IMG/VR virus record: IMGVR_UViG_3300006037_000014 | Span: 1-40,889 of that record | Reading direction: 5' to 3' (one strand) | Length of the DNA stretch: 40,889 bases | Origin: a virus | In this document: one piece after another, positions 8,534 through 16,882 of the stretch | How positions within the stretch are numbered: position 1 is the stretch's first letter | How the letters are laid out: each line of letters opens with the position of its first letter | Notes under the pieces: model-generated | What the model saw: only the letters and a program-made list of their open reading frames with translations | What the model was told of the DNA's origin: nothing | Database searches by the model: none | Program-made: the position numbers and the translations under genes

Positions 8534-9832
8534 TTATACTTTAATGTAATCTATTGATATAATATCTGAAATCTCTGGTGAATATGAAAATAATATTGTA
8601 TTGTTACCAGTATTATTGTAATCAATTATTGGTGTTTGTTTTATACCATTCAAATAAACCTTTAATGTTTCTGGTATAAAATTGAAATCTGAAATGAATG
8701 TGGCATTAACACCATTTATGACACCATTTGGTATTTCATTATATACAAACGAAGTATAATCCGAAATAGAACCAGAAGATCCAGAAGATGAAGAATCTTG
8801 TAAGGTTAATTGCGAATAATTTTGATCTGGATCAAAATCGAATTCGTTGATTTTGGTACAAACACCAACATATTTTTGAAAAATACCTTCTATAGATGGT
8901 ATATTAGTATCAGCAACAAGCCCACCATTAGCACCAATACAATATGATTTACCTATTATTAAGCCAGATATTGTTGCTTTACCAAATCTATAAACTTCTA
9001 TGGTATCGTCAAGAACACCAGCAGATTTAGCCATTCTATTGGCTGTGGATACACTATTTTCGTTTGTATAATCTGCTTTATACCATTTACCATTGCTAGA
9101 AACGTATAAAATATCGTTAACTGAAACAGTTTCACCTAAAACAATAGTTTCAGTACCAGTAGCACCGCCAGAACCAACCAAATTGGATATTTTATCTGAA
9201 CTCCATGTAGAATTCAATGATGTAGAATTATCATCTATCAGAAGAAATTCTTCTAAAATTTTCGTAGCCTGATTTATTCTTGTAAACTTATTTTGGTCGC
9301 CAGTTAGATACGTAAATTTTACATCATTATTAAATTGTTGTATACCTGTGAATATGTTGTCTTTATTAACAGTCGGTATGGTAGCAGATCCTTTATTACC
9401 AATATACCTATACCCAGATATTTTATATGGCTTATTTGCTGATATTTGTGAATTTGATATTAATATACCAGTAACGGTATCAAAAAACCATTGCGATGAA
9501 TCTGTAGGAAATATCTCTTGATTTAAAGAATCATACAGTCTAACATTATATGAAGGACCAAATTTGTCAGAAACCCAATCAACATATATTGATTTCCATG
9601 CTTGAGAATTTGGTACTGTTATGTCTTCTTGTAAGATGTGTAAAGTTTCTTGTAATATTACACCATTTGCAACACCAAGAGATGGATTATCATATGGTAT
9701 ATCATCTACCTTTAAATCTGATATATTTAAATCTAAAGTATTAGCACCAAATTCCTCATAATATTTCTTATTGGAATTTGTTGTTGATTTATTGATTAAC
9801 TTTTTATATGATAAATCCTGCTGATTCCACAT
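8534..9832 (-). CDS. Tail-fibre or fibre-baseplate connector protein
   Basis: A 432-residue protein of the fibre chain. Its C-terminal 70 residues (IPNGVINGVNATFISDFNF, VYLNGIKQTPIIDYNNTGN) are clearly related to the C-terminus of the 274-residue fibre protein encoded just downstream, so the two share a terminal module. The N-terminal part contains ITVPNSQAWKSIYVDWVSDK and a strand-rich domain; the middle has a shaft-like motif (NKDNIFTGIQQFNNDVKF) and a domain with GETVSVNDILYVSSNGKWYK, LKSA-type, as in phage tail proteins that carry small hedgehog- or coat-like beta modules. The start ATG is separated by a single base from the stop of the gene upstream, so coupling is likely. Role as fibre or connector comes from position and pattern. 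Confidence 0.65.
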   Translation of the reverse strand: MWNQQDLSYKKLINKSTTNSNKKYYEEFGANTLDLNISDLKVDDIPYDNPSLGVANGVILQETLHILQEDITVPNSQAWKSIYVDWVSDKFGPSYNVRLYDSLNQEIFPTDSSQWFFDTVTGILISNSQISANKPYKISGYRYIGNKGSATIPTVNKDNIFTGIQQFNNDVKFTYLTGDQNKFTRINQATKILEEFLLIDDNSTSLNSTWSSDKISNLVGSGGATGTETIVLGETVSVNDILYVSSNGKWYKADYTNENSVSTANRMAKSAGVLDDTIEVYRFGKATISGLIIGKSYCIGANGGLVADTNIPSIEGIFQKYVGVCTKINEFDFDPDQNYSQLTLQDSSSSGSSGSISDYTSFVYNEIPNGVINGVNATFISDFNFIPETLKVYLNGIKQTPIIDYNNTGNNTILFSYSPEISDIISIDYIKV

Positions 9833-9833
9833 T

Positions 9834-11471
9834 TTAAGATGCTGTTATGGAGGTTAGACTGTATACATTATTTTTAAATATGATAATAATTCTATATTTG
9901 TTTGAGTTATTAGCAGTAGAATATGTACCGAAAGTGAAATTGACAAGATTTGAAGAGCCTGAAACCCTAGCACCTTTCGAGTTGGCCATAGTTAAACCAT
10001 TACCATTACCGTTGTTAGAACCAAAAGGTCTACCCAAATCAAAATAGATATTATCGTTTTCAAGTTGTAATATTATATTTATAGAACCAGTTCCAAAAGG
10101 AGAAATATTTGTATAAGTAAGACCACCGAAAGTGACAGATCCAGAATTGGCTGTTGCTTTAACAATATATCTATCATACCTCTGATCACCAGATTTCAGA
10201 GGATAATCTGTATTACCATACACAAGAGTTCCCACTCTGACCTGTGCCTCACCATTGGATAGTGCTGTTATCGAATTGAATGGTAATGCTGTATTCTGTA
10301 CCAATCTTTGGTTTTCATCTTGGAATGAATCGGATGTTGTGGTCGAAACTATACCAAAAGTGCATATACCCAAGCTAAGATTCGATTTTATATTAAACTG
10401 TGAATTTGCGACGTTGTTATTGTTTGGTTTAGTAGCCGTTGCAATCATTATTGGTGACAATGATGATTGGTTAGGATTGTTGAGGGTTACAGTTCTGTTT
10501 GCAACAATAAAATTATCAGTATAATTTGGAACAGAAATTGGATCTACATCCAAATTTGTCATACCGATACAAGAAAGTATACAAACACCAGAACTTGAAT
10601 AAACCTTGTTGAAAGAATTTGCTGTGGTGAAAGATATATCAAATGTAGAACCAAGACCATAATATTCTATACCAGAAAGATATTTCGAAGATTTTGTATT
10701 AACAGACACCACCAATGGTGATATAAAATTTGGTGAAGCACCAATATTGTCATAAACAAATTTATTCAAGATAGATGCACCAGCCTCGGTGTGTAGAATT
10801 CTATATCTATTAAATCCTTCTGTGGCTGTAGCCGATGCTTTTATATCAGTTTTCTGCCAAAATGTATTGTGTGTTTGTAGATTCAATATTTGGATTACAC
10901 CATTTGTTCCATTACCAAGAGAGATGTTATATGATGATATAGTTGATCCATCCTTCTCAAAATTTACTACACCATAAGTAGAATTTTGTCCAGATTTTCC
11001 ACATCTTATGTTGTTGGCTTCTAAATAGAATATGTTGTCATATATCAAATTTGTTACAGTGTCACCTGCAGAATTCTCCGTGTACCAAGAAGATGCTAGA
11101 TCAGCTGATATTTTACCAACATATAATACCGTGTCTGTTATTATAAGACTAGAAAGGGTTGATGCCTTGGGTGGTAGCAGAAGATCTATAGTACTATAGA
11201 TATCTTTCGTAGAAAAGGCTAAGGTATCAAGAGCAACTTCAACATTGGTTGGTACTGCAGTAGCCCATGACCAAAGATTGTTATCAGTGGTCAAATATGT
11301 CACAGATTCAGCATCAGAAGCACCACCTCCACCTCCTTGTTCAAGATCTACTAATAAACCATTATCTTTTAGTATTGTATAATTACCAGTCAAAGAGTTC
11401 AGAAATACAATAGCCTTACCAACAGGAGGTGTTTGTATTAATGCTGGATTTATTTCTTTGATTTTAAGCAT
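9834..11471 (-). CDS. Putative tail-fibre protein with glycine hinge
   Basis: A 545-residue Ser/Thr/Asn-rich protein. The first 50 residues (MLKIKEINPALIQTPPVGKA, LTGNYTILKDNGLLVDLEQ) form a small head that ends in a run of five glycines, a plausible hinge, before a long beta-rich body. The N-terminal head resembles attachment segments of other phage fibres. No enzymatic motif is visible. A T4-late-like TATAAATA lies only a few bases before the start codon, on the coding strand, at 11486-11479. The gene opens the downstream fibre run and is followed one base later by the next fibre gene. It is likely a proximal fibre or adaptor; this is inference from context. Confidence 0.6.
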   Translation of the reverse strand: MLKIKEINPALIQTPPVGKAIVFLNSLTGNYTILKDNGLLVDLEQGGGGGASDAESVTYLTTDNNLWSWATAVPTNVEVALDTLAFSTKDIYSTIDLLLPPKASTLSSLIITDTVLYVGKISADLASSWYTENSAGDTVTNLIYDNIFYLEANNIRCGKSGQNSTYGVVNFEKDGSTISSYNISLGNGTNGVIQILNLQTHNTFWQKTDIKASATATEGFNRYRILHTEAGASILNKFVYDNIGASPNFISPLVVSVNTKSSKYLSGIEYYGLGSTFDISFTTANSFNKVYSSSGVCILSCIGMTNLDVDPISVPNYTDNFIVANRTVTLNNPNQSSLSPIMIATATKPNNNNVANSQFNIKSNLSLGICTFGIVSTTTSDSFQDENQRLVQNTALPFNSITALSNGEAQVRVGTLVYGNTDYPLKSGDQRYDRYIVKATANSGSVTFGGLTYTNISPFGTGSINIILQLENDNIYFDLGRPFGSNNGNGNGLTMANSKGARVSGSSNLVNFTFGTYSTANNSNKYRIIIIFKNNVYSLTSITAS

Positions 11472-11478
11472 TTTCTTT

Positions 11479-11486
11479 TATTTATA
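11479..11486 (-). promoter_or_regulatory. T4-late-like TATAAATA box
   Basis: TATAAATA read on the minus strand, ending eight bases before the start codon of the 545-residue fibre gene. It matches the T4 late-promoter core recognised by gp55-type sigma factors. The spacing would give an almost leaderless message, and the octamer is expected by chance many times in DNA this AT-rich, so support is weak. Confidence 0.3.
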
Positions 11487-11492
11487 TATCAG

Positions 11493-13370
11493 TTACAAAG
11501 TTTTGCCTATTTGCGGTATGTTTAGGGGGTTTATTGCATTATCAATCACTAAAGTTTTAGATGAGTTTCTCACAAATTCTGAATTCAAAATTATTGAATT
11601 ATTATCTTCTTGTATTGTGGTATTCCAAATTCTAATGTTTGTCAATAACATATTGGAAGATATGATAGAAGCTGTTGATTTGTCCAAGAAATCAATGTTT
11701 TTGTTTAATTCATTTGTTAAAAAAGATTTCGATACCAATTTCAATTTGGTGGAATATTTGGCTGGATATCCAACATGATCCTGTGGTTCATAAACGAAAC
11801 AAGAGATTTGATCATTGTCTGAATCATGGTTTATCACAATACCATACCATCTTTCTTTTAAAAGTTCATTTTGTAAAACAATTTTGGATACGATTTTGCC
11901 TGATACAATGAACAAAACTCTATTGTCAACCAAATCATATCTAAATTGATTTTCTGTCTCACCTATTTTAAGCAAAGTGTTCAGACTTGTTGTGAAATAA
12001 AGAATATCTGTTTCTATTTGTTTGTTATAATCAGTTATAACAAAGTTGGATTTATCGATGATTTTTGTTATTCTGAAATATTCACCATTTTCTGATTTTA
12101 TAAAAGAAAATATCTGTAAATTTTCTATTGTTCTATCTATTGTACAGATATGGTTGAATTTATCTATCTCTTGTATTGAAATTATAGAAAATGGATCATT
12201 TACAAATCCATCATCTGTAAATGATAACAATGCTGAATATGCCGAATTTTTAATTGAATTTGAGATTTCCGCTAAATATTTCACGGCAACAAGACCTTTA
12301 TCTATGCTTGACAAATCATAGTAAAACTTTGTTATGTTTGTACCATTGTTCAATAGAACAAAATTGGGAATTGTTATATTGCGATTTATATAAGAACGTA
12401 TTTCATTTTTATTTGTGGTCAAAAATCTATCTTGTGTTGATATTGAATCTTCCATTTCTATAGCAATTTTATCACCAAAGATATTTTCTTTATCAAGTGT
12501 TATATTATCAATAAAATCTTTAACAGATTTTGGCTTAAGCATTGATACATCATTGTCATATTTTTTAAGAGAGCAGATGTAATAAGTGAGTTCGTTGTTC
12601 AAGCCCCTATCCAAATAAAATGAATTTATATAAAACATTTTATTTGCAAATTTGAATAAAATGAAATCTTCCTCCCTAACCTCGGAATTCTTACCAAACA
12701 CAGATTTAAAATGATTCCTATCGATATTAATTATGAATACATCAATGTCGATTCCCCACTCGGTATATTGTGGTTTTGGTTCTGGCATTCTACCATCTGG
12801 AACTACAACTTTAATACAATTGTGATCAACAACACCTCTCATTGAATATTCATTCAAGAAAACATCTGTTGTGTCTTTATCTGGAGAAGTTTTGAAATAC
12901 AGAACTTCAACACCCTGCATTTGATTTATAACAGTATTTAGTTGATTCTGTAGATTAAACCCTTGGAGAAGTTCATATGGATTAAAAGGTGTCTGATTCA
13001 CAATATCGACACCTGTTGAGGTTTCTGTGTCTATACAACCACAACCTTCGAATTCTTCAATATCAAAGGTAACTGAATTTATAGTTATTGCGGTGTCATC
13101 TGAACCATTCTTTGTGTAACGAATTTTAAAATATAATTCTGATGATATACTTATTTTGTTTATATCAAGATTTTTGAAATCAATATAAGGTGTATAACGA
13201 TAATTATTGGAAGACCAAGATATTTCTTTTGAAAGATATTGATTATCGTTGTTGCCTGTTATAGAATCTGAAATTTTGTTTATTTTGAAAAGATTATCAA
13301 ACCTCAAATCTATTACAAAAATAGATTTATCTGGTATCAAATTGTGGTTTATATCTAAAGTTTGTAACAT
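11493..13370 (-). CDS. Virion structural protein, baseplate/fibre-associated
   Basis: A 625-residue protein. Residues 1-110 are beta-rich and end in a GCGC cysteine cluster (FEGCGCIDTE). A second domain (about 150-290) has a pattern I associate with structural proteins of T4-like phages outside the enterobacteria: VEVLYFKTSPD, CIKVVVPDGRMPEPKPQ, EWGIDIDVFIINID, FKSVFGKNSEVREEDFILF, NKMFYINSFYLDRG. The C-terminal part (about 420-600) looks like a concanavalin-type module closed by LLTNIRIWNT. The gene heads the adhesin cassette with no overlap and follows the small genes at 13389-14286. It could attach fibres to the baseplate. No T4 counterpart is assigned, and the family is not named with certainty. 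Confidence 0.58.
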   Translation of the reverse strand: MLQTLDINHNLIPDKSIFVIDLRFDNLFKINKISDSITGNNDNQYLSKEISWSSNNYRYTPYIDFKNLDINKISISSELYFKIRYTKNGSDDTAITINSVTFDIEEFEGCGCIDTETSTGVDIVNQTPFNPYELLQGFNLQNQLNTVINQMQGVEVLYFKTSPDKDTTDVFLNEYSMRGVVDHNCIKVVVPDGRMPEPKPQYTEWGIDIDVFIINIDRNHFKSVFGKNSEVREEDFILFKFANKMFYINSFYLDRGLNNELTYYICSLKKYDNDVSMLKPKSVKDFIDNITLDKENIFGDKIAIEMEDSISTQDRFLTTNKNEIRSYINRNITIPNFVLLNNGTNITKFYYDLSSIDKGLVAVKYLAEISNSIKNSAYSALLSFTDDGFVNDPFSIISIQEIDKFNHICTIDRTIENLQIFSFIKSENGEYFRITKIIDKSNFVITDYNKQIETDILYFTTSLNTLLKIGETENQFRYDLVDNRVLFIVSGKIVSKIVLQNELLKERWYGIVINHDSDNDQISCFVYEPQDHVGYPAKYSTKLKLVSKSFLTNELNKNIDFLDKSTASIISSNMLLTNIRIWNTTIQEDNNSIILNSEFVRNSSKTLVIDNAINPLNIPQIGKTL

Positions 13371-13388
13371 TTTTAGATATATAACAAC

Positions 13389-13703
13389 CTATTTGTTCAA
13401 CTTTGACATCAAAGAATTTTGATGAATCATATTAAATTCATCTTTGGTTAAATATCTTTTTTTCTTTGTATTACTGTTATAAACTGGTGGGAACATATAA
13501 GAACCTTGCATAGAATCGAGAGTGGCCATACCTTGTGGTGGGGATGATTGTGCTGAGCCACCATCCTCTACTATATTGTAATCATCAACATTATAATTTA
13601 TATCAGCAATGGATGTTTTCGAATCCTTGGTATAAACAAAGAATTTATCAAAACCAATAATTGGTTTTGATAAATTCTTATTATAATTTTCTAGTATCAG
13701 CAT
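13389..13703 (-). CDS. Small uncharacterised protein, probably virion-associated
   Basis: A 104-residue protein. The frame is open further upstream, but the ATG at 13703 (MLILENYNKN) lies two bases from the stop of the preceding gene and is the natural start, so I prefer it to a start overlapping that gene. It contains a short basic stretch (NTKKKRYLTKDEFNMIHQNS) at the C-terminus and a Gly/Ser/Gln/Pro-rich middle (GGSAQSSPPQGM). No known domain is recognised. A perfect 37-base palindrome lies within its coding sequence, shortly after the start. It is embedded in a minus-strand row of structural genes, so a virion or assembly role is possible but unproven. Confidence 0.6.
   Translation of the reverse strand: MLILENYNKNLSKPIIGFDKFFVYTKDSKTSIADINYNVDDYNIVEDGGSAQSSPPQGMATLDSMQGSYMFPPVYNSNTKKKRYLTKDEFNMIHQNSLMSKLNK
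13641..13677. repeat. Perfect 37-base palindrome inside a gene
   Basis: Eighteen bases (GAATTTATCAAAACCAAT) are followed by one central A and then by their exact reverse complement. The element lies 26 bases inside the 104-residue gene and is fully translated there (through KPIIGFDKF). In RNA it could fold as a long hairpin near the start of this gene and just after the end of the previous one; in DNA it could be a dyad for a dimeric protein. Confidence 0.85.
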
Positions 13704-13704
13704 A

Positions 13705-14286
13705 TTAGTCTTTAAATGAACGGATTTCGTTGTAAAAATTTGGACTATCCAACAGATTTGATATAACAATTTTTAAGGCTTCAGCAATTTCTTCATTCAA
13801 ATCAGCATTATCTTTATCGGAAATCTCGAATGATATACCGATTTTGATTTGATCTAAATCCTTTGGATAAGCATCAAAATTGTCGTTCAAAATTGTTAAT
13901 AAATGTCTATCCGAAATTTCATATTTTTGCTCAAAACTTTCATTAACAAGATTGTGAACCATATCTTCTAAACCAAGTGCTTTTGCTCTTTTGATGATGT
14001 GTTTTTTAGAAGCTATTGGATGTTTAGAGAAATGCAATAATTTCAATGCGGAGGATAATTGTTTCTCATTTGAAATAGGAAAAGAACCATCTTTCATTGC
14101 TATTCCAGATTTGGCATATTTCTCCCTGTCTTTGGCTGATACAGATTCATTTATTTCTCTATCAACAAGGCCTGCAACAAGAGGCTTTATTTTATTTTGA
14201 AATTCCTCATCAAAATTCTCTATTGATATAGTACCATCAAAAATCCCTTGTGCTATCTTGAATATTTTACCATTATTTGCTTCCAT
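13705..14286 (-). CDS. Uncharacterised protein with phage head-associated motif
   Basis: A 193-residue protein, largely helical. Residues about 50-110 carry a recognisable motif found in phage-encoded proteins often linked to prohead protease or capsid genes: KDREKYAKSGIAMKDGSFPI, followed by NEKQLSSALKLLHFSK and HIIKRAKALGLEDMV. That motif (AKSGxAxxDGSFPIxNxxxL ending in IxxRAKxLG) is known from phage and mobile-element proteins of unclear function; I am confident of the resemblance but not of the role. The rest is acidic (DNADLNEEIAEALKIV). The gene is three bases downstream of the 412-residue gene and shares its transcript. It may be a head or internal virion protein. Confidence 0.6.
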   Translation of the reverse strand: MEANNGKIFKIAQGIFDGTISIENFDEEFQNKIKPLVAGLVDREINESVSAKDREKYAKSGIAMKDGSFPISNEKQLSSALKLLHFSKHPIASKKHIIKRAKALGLEDMVHNLVNESFEQKYEISDRHLLTILNDNFDAYPKDLDQIKIGISFEISDKDNADLNEEIAEALKIVISNLLDSPNFYNEIRSFKD

Positions 14287-14288
14287 TT

Positions 14289-15527
14289 TTATTTGGTAAA
14301 TTTAATTTTTATGATATCTGGATCTGTCGTAATTTCCTCTAAATTAAGAAGACCACCAAAAGTTTCAGAAAGTTCTGATAATTCTTCAGAAATTTCATCT
14401 ATTGTCATTTTACCAAGTTTTTCAATGTGTGCTTCAAACAAGCCATTTTTGAATTCAAATTTGTTTTTACCAACAATTTTTGATAAAACTATATTCAAAC
14501 CAGCTATGATATCTTTGTTCAAATCTTCTTGTGATCTTGTTGGATTTATTTTTGAATCTTCTTTACCAGCATTGTTCTCATTTTCAGATATATGATCAAA
14601 AATTTTCTTACCAATTTTTGTCAAACCAATATAAGATTCTTTACCAATATCAAATTTTCTGAACAAATGACTGTTCATATTAACATAATTCTTGTTTATC
14701 TTCTTTCCAGAATTTTGATTTTCTTGGATAGAGTTAATATATGTCAAATATTCATAATTTTTCCTTCTGAAATTTTCTCCACCGCCAATAAAAGCCAAAA
14801 TTTTATCTCTTGTTGAAGATTTTGAAGCCACACTGTATGAAAGTTTAGATTCAGCAAGTTCAGCTACATTTTCGAAATTCTTTATGTTATGGACTTCAAT
14901 AGATCCATTTACAATTTCAGTTTTACAACCATGTTCCTGAGCGATATCCGAAATTTTTTTGATAATTTCTTCAGCTTTACCTTTTTCTTTAAAATAAAGT
15001 GTTAGAGTATCATCAAAATCAGAGAAGAATATATTGCCTAATTTACCAGTTGTAAGTCCGTTGTCATTAGCAAAGGTTGCGAATTTAACGGAATCTTGTC
15101 CTATTGAATGGAAAAAATTCTGAACACCAATAGCAGATTCAGTAACTCTTGCCTCGATAACACCTGTCATTTTGTTCCATTTAACAAATTCCTTTGATAA
15201 AGCTTGTATTAAAACATCTCTGTTTTCATCTGAAACCAAACCACCTGTTGCCTTATATAGAGCGTCTGTGAAACTCGAACTTTCTTTTTTAGGATTTTTA
15301 GCATACCACAGAGAATTGTCCATAACAATTTCTTGTACGATTTCCTCCAATTCTTCTTTTGAATATGTTCCATCTTGAATTTCAGCAACCAAGAATTTCG
15401 CTTTTTCTATTGGATCTGTGAATTGTTCATCGGTTGGCTTACCAGTAAATGCCCAAGAACTTTCAGAAATTTTTTGTTTCTTGTTTAAATAAATATCACT
15501 AAATTTTTGTAGTCTATTGTTAGCCAT
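14289..15527 (-). CDS. Uncharacterised 412-residue virion-associated protein
   Basis: A mostly helical, charged protein with no membrane segment. Residues about 30-150 include EKAKFLVAEIQDGTYSKEEL and an ATGGLVSDENRDVLIQALS segment, then a middle section with FFSDFDDTLTLYFKEKGKAE, which is reminiscent of a DxDxT phosphatase signature but lacks supporting motifs. The C-terminus (ADxI-type, LNKDIIAGLNIVLSKIVG and GGLLNLEEITTDPDIIKIKF) resembles the C-terminal region of the next gene (alpha/beta plait with paired ISNLL/LSKIV helices), suggesting two related domains. A GATAAATA box precedes it by 16 bases, and a terminator-like hairpin separates it from the histone-like gene. Function unknown; late expression suggests a head or internal virion protein. 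Confidence 0.55.
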   Translation of the reverse strand: MANNRLQKFSDIYLNKKQKISESSWAFTGKPTDEQFTDPIEKAKFLVAEIQDGTYSKEELEEIVQEIVMDNSLWYAKNPKKESSSFTDALYKATGGLVSDENRDVLIQALSKEFVKWNKMTGVIEARVTESAIGVQNFFHSIGQDSVKFATFANDNGLTTGKLGNIFFSDFDDTLTLYFKEKGKAEEIIKKISDIAQEHGCKTEIVNGSIEVHNIKNFENVAELAESKLSYSVASKSSTRDKILAFIGGGENFRRKNYEYLTYINSIQENQNSGKKINKNYVNMNSHLFRKFDIGKESYIGLTKIGKKIFDHISENENNAGKEDSKINPTRSQEDLNKDIIAGLNIVLSKIVGKNKFEFKNGLFEAHIEKLGKMTIDEISEELSELSETFGGLLNLEEITTDPDIIKIKFTK

Positions 15528-15543
15528 AGCTGAAATTTTAAAT

Positions 15544-15551
15544 ATTTATCT
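15544..15551 (-). promoter_or_regulatory. T4-late-like GATAAATA box
   Basis: GATAAATA on the minus strand ends 16 bases before the start of the 412-residue gene and lies just downstream of a terminator-like hairpin. The position fits an independent late promoter (NATAAATA type) for the structural genes that follow. The motif is short and the surroundings are AT-rich. Confidence 0.4.
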
Positions 15552-15573
15552 CAAATTTCACATTCTTTATACA

Positions 15574-15607
15574 AAATGGGCTATCTTTATATAAAGATAG
15601 CCCATTT
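15574..15607 (-). terminator. 34-base perfect inverted repeat, terminator-like
   Basis: A complete palindrome with arms AAATGGGCTATCTTTAT and its reverse complement. It lies between the stop of the histone-like gene and the late-like box of the next gene on the minus strand, and is followed on that strand by a short T run. The GC-containing stem in AT-rich DNA fits a terminator for the short histone-like transcript. Because it is symmetric it could also act on the opposite strand. Confidence 0.65.
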
Positions 15608-15633
15608 ATGATTTTCTATTATTTCTTAAAATA

Positions 15634-15810
15634 TTAAGCGTTGGCTTCTCCTGCACCAACAATAATTTTCCTACCTTCGTGGGCAAGATTTTTGATTTCC
15701 ATAAGAGCCTTTCTAACTCTTGTTCCAGCGGATTTGTTTCCAGAATCTGATTTTTCAACATCTGCCTCCATTGAAGCTACAATCTCTTTTATTTTTTCGT
15801 ATTGTATCAT
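15634..15810 (-). CDS. Histone H1-like (Hc1-type) nucleoprotein
   Basis: A 58-residue protein, MIQYEKIKEIVASMEADVEK followed by GNKSAGTRVRKALMEIKNLA and HEGRKI. The core pattern (E-A-D-x-E-K, G-N-K-x-A-G-T-R-x-R-K-A-L, I-K-x-L-A-x-E-x-R-K) is that of the short histone H1-like proteins common in Bacteroidota genomes and in some of their phages. Such proteins are expected to bind DNA; here it may coat or compact phage DNA, accompany it in the virion, or affect host transcription. The usual serine-rich or lysine-rich tail is absent and the C-terminus is VGAGEANA. A GAAAC box lies 60 bases upstream inside the end of the preceding gene, and a strong hairpin follows the stop, so it looks like a single-gene transcript. 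The start is the only in-frame Met before the domain. Confidence 0.85.
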   Translation of the reverse strand: MIQYEKIKEIVASMEADVEKSDSGNKSAGTRVRKALMEIKNLAHEGRKIIVGAGEANA

Positions 15811-15859
15811 TTTAAATTTTTAAGATTAATAAAATTTTTGAACAAGTTTTATATTATGA

Positions 15860-16705
15860 TTACATATTGGTTTCAGTTGCCATGAAATTGATATATTTGT
15901 TCCTATGGTATTCAGACAAAAAGATATCAGATTTTATATTTGATTTTTCAAATAAACATAAAACGAATTTGAATTGATATAAAATATTGAAGTTTTTTTG
16001 TATCAAAATCTTCAGATCATACGGTAAGTATATGTTCCAATCGGAATGTTTTTCGACAAAAGATTTATATACAAAGTCTGAAATATCATAATTCCCATAA
16101 AGATCATTGTAATTCTCAACAAAAATCTTTGCTACATTAAAAATCAAATTATCATCTTTAGATTCTCTTAATCTTTCAATTTTATCTGGTAGGCTATCAA
16201 CTATGTCATTAAAAAATAAGATGAGTGGTCTATAGTTAAAATCTTCGAATTCTGATTCAGTTATTAGATATTTGAAACAGAATTTACAATTAACTGATTT
16301 AACAAACAAATTGTTTAGATCAAAAGATTCAGACTTCAGACCAAGATCTTTAGAGCCGAAATTTAATAGACCTTTATAGACAGCTTTATTTTCCTCTATG
16401 CCATCTATGCCAAGATTTGAAAAACCAACAAAAGAATTTGATTCTAAATCTATACAAAATTTGAATTTGCCGTTAGGCAATTCTTTTATATTATTTTTTA
16501 TTATGGCCTCAAAATTTCTAAGACTTGGATATAGGAATTTATCTGTGTTTGATAAGATTTGATTTCTATTCTTTTTTAAAATATACCAAAGATCATCATT
16601 TTTTATTAAAAGAACATAGATTCCTTTTGGTTTTTTGAAAATTTCGAATACTGTATTTTTATGGAGTTTTTTTGTGGAATTCGGAATTTCATTTAGGCCT
16701 ATCAT
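15860..16705 (-). CDS. Uncharacterised 281-residue protein
   Basis: A soluble protein rich in Lys, Asn, Phe and Asp, with no recognised family. It begins MIGLNEIPNSTKKLHKN and has an alpha/beta N-terminal half (KGIYVLLIKNDDLWYILKKN, KFKFCIDLESNSFVGFSNL) and a helical C-terminal half (LLFFNDIVDSL-like and YLPYDLKILIQKNFNILYQF). Three cysteines occur close together or nearby (CKFCF, residues about 140-145), too few for an obvious zinc site. It is transcribed divergently from the gp15 gene across a 380-base structured gap. A minus-strand GAAAC box 147 bases upstream would give it a long leader containing a stem-loop. It is followed by the histone-like gene. I cannot assign a function. Confidence 0.6.
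   Translation of the reverse strand: MIGLNEIPNSTKKLHKNTVFEIFKKPKGIYVLLIKNDDLWYILKKNRNQILSNTDKFLYPSLRNFEAIIKNNIKELPNGKFKFCIDLESNSFVGFSNLGIDGIEENKAVYKGLLNFGSKDLGLKSESFDLNNLFVKSVNCKFCFKYLITESEFEDFNYRPLILFFNDIVDSLPDKIERLRESKDDNLIFNVAKIFVENYNDLYGNYDISDFVYKSFVEKHSDWNIYLPYDLKILIQKNFNILYQFKFVLCLFEKSNIKSDIFLSEYHRNKYINFMATETNM
15870..15874 (-). promoter_or_regulatory. GAAAC box before the histone-like gene
   Basis: On the minus strand GAAACCAATATGT is followed 17 bases after its first G by CATAAT and then TATAAA, the same layout as the boxes before the plus-strand early-type genes. It lies within the last codons of the 281-residue gene, 60 bases before the histone-like start, and would let that gene be transcribed separately. 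Confidence 0.5.
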
Positions 16706-16751
16706 AAATTGATTTAAAAATATTAATTTTAACTTTAGGAGAATTTTGTTT

Positions 16752-16809
16752 AGAGCAACGCTTCGATTTGTTTTACTTCATTACATTTCGTAAAACTTCA
16801 TCTTGCTCT
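16752..16809. ncRNA. Nested stem-loop, leader or small-RNA candidate
   Basis: Outer arms AGAGCAA (16752-16758) and TTGCTCT (16803-16809) enclose inner arms GTTTTAC (16770-16776) and GTAAAAC (16790-16796). Both stems are exact and nested, so one molecule can form both. On the minus strand it lies in the leader of the 281-residue gene, 47 bases before its start. Orientation is not settled. Confidence 0.45.
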
Positions 16810-16847
16810 CCCACCCCCACACCCATGTAATTGTCCAATTTGTGCAA

Positions 16848-16852
16848 GTTTC
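16848..16852 (-). promoter_or_regulatory. GAAAC box, minus strand, leader of 281-residue gene
   Basis: GAAACTTG read on the minus strand, 147 bases before the start of the 281-residue gene. It faces away from a plus-strand box 25 bases to the right. No clear TATAAT follows it, so support comes only from the shared pentamer and its divergent placement. Confidence 0.35.
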
Positions 16853-16877
16853 AGAAAATGTGAATTTAATAGAGAAA

Positions 16878-16882
16878 GAAAC
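16878..16882 (+). promoter_or_regulatory. GAAAC box, plus strand, upstream of gp15
   Basis: GAAACTTAATTTGT matches the fuller box (GAAACYY, then TTTGT) seen before other plus-strand genes. It is about 208 bases before the gp15-like start, so a transcript from it would include the second GC-richer island. Confidence 0.4.

Noticed and set aside
14900-15060. FFSDFDDTLTLYF segment in the 412-residue protein as a HAD-type phosphatase
   Set aside because: The DxDxT signature is only partial (FDDTLTL) and none of the later HAD motifs is visible.
15641-15823. Open frame of 60 codons on the plus strand
   Set aside because: It is the exact antisense of the histone-like gene, which has a recognisable conserved core; the plus frame has a weak TTG start and no family pattern.
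16773-16826. Seventeen-codon minus-strand ORF after the GAAAC box at 16852
   Set aside because: Too short and low in complexity (Gly/Val run from the G-rich tract); no support beyond its position.
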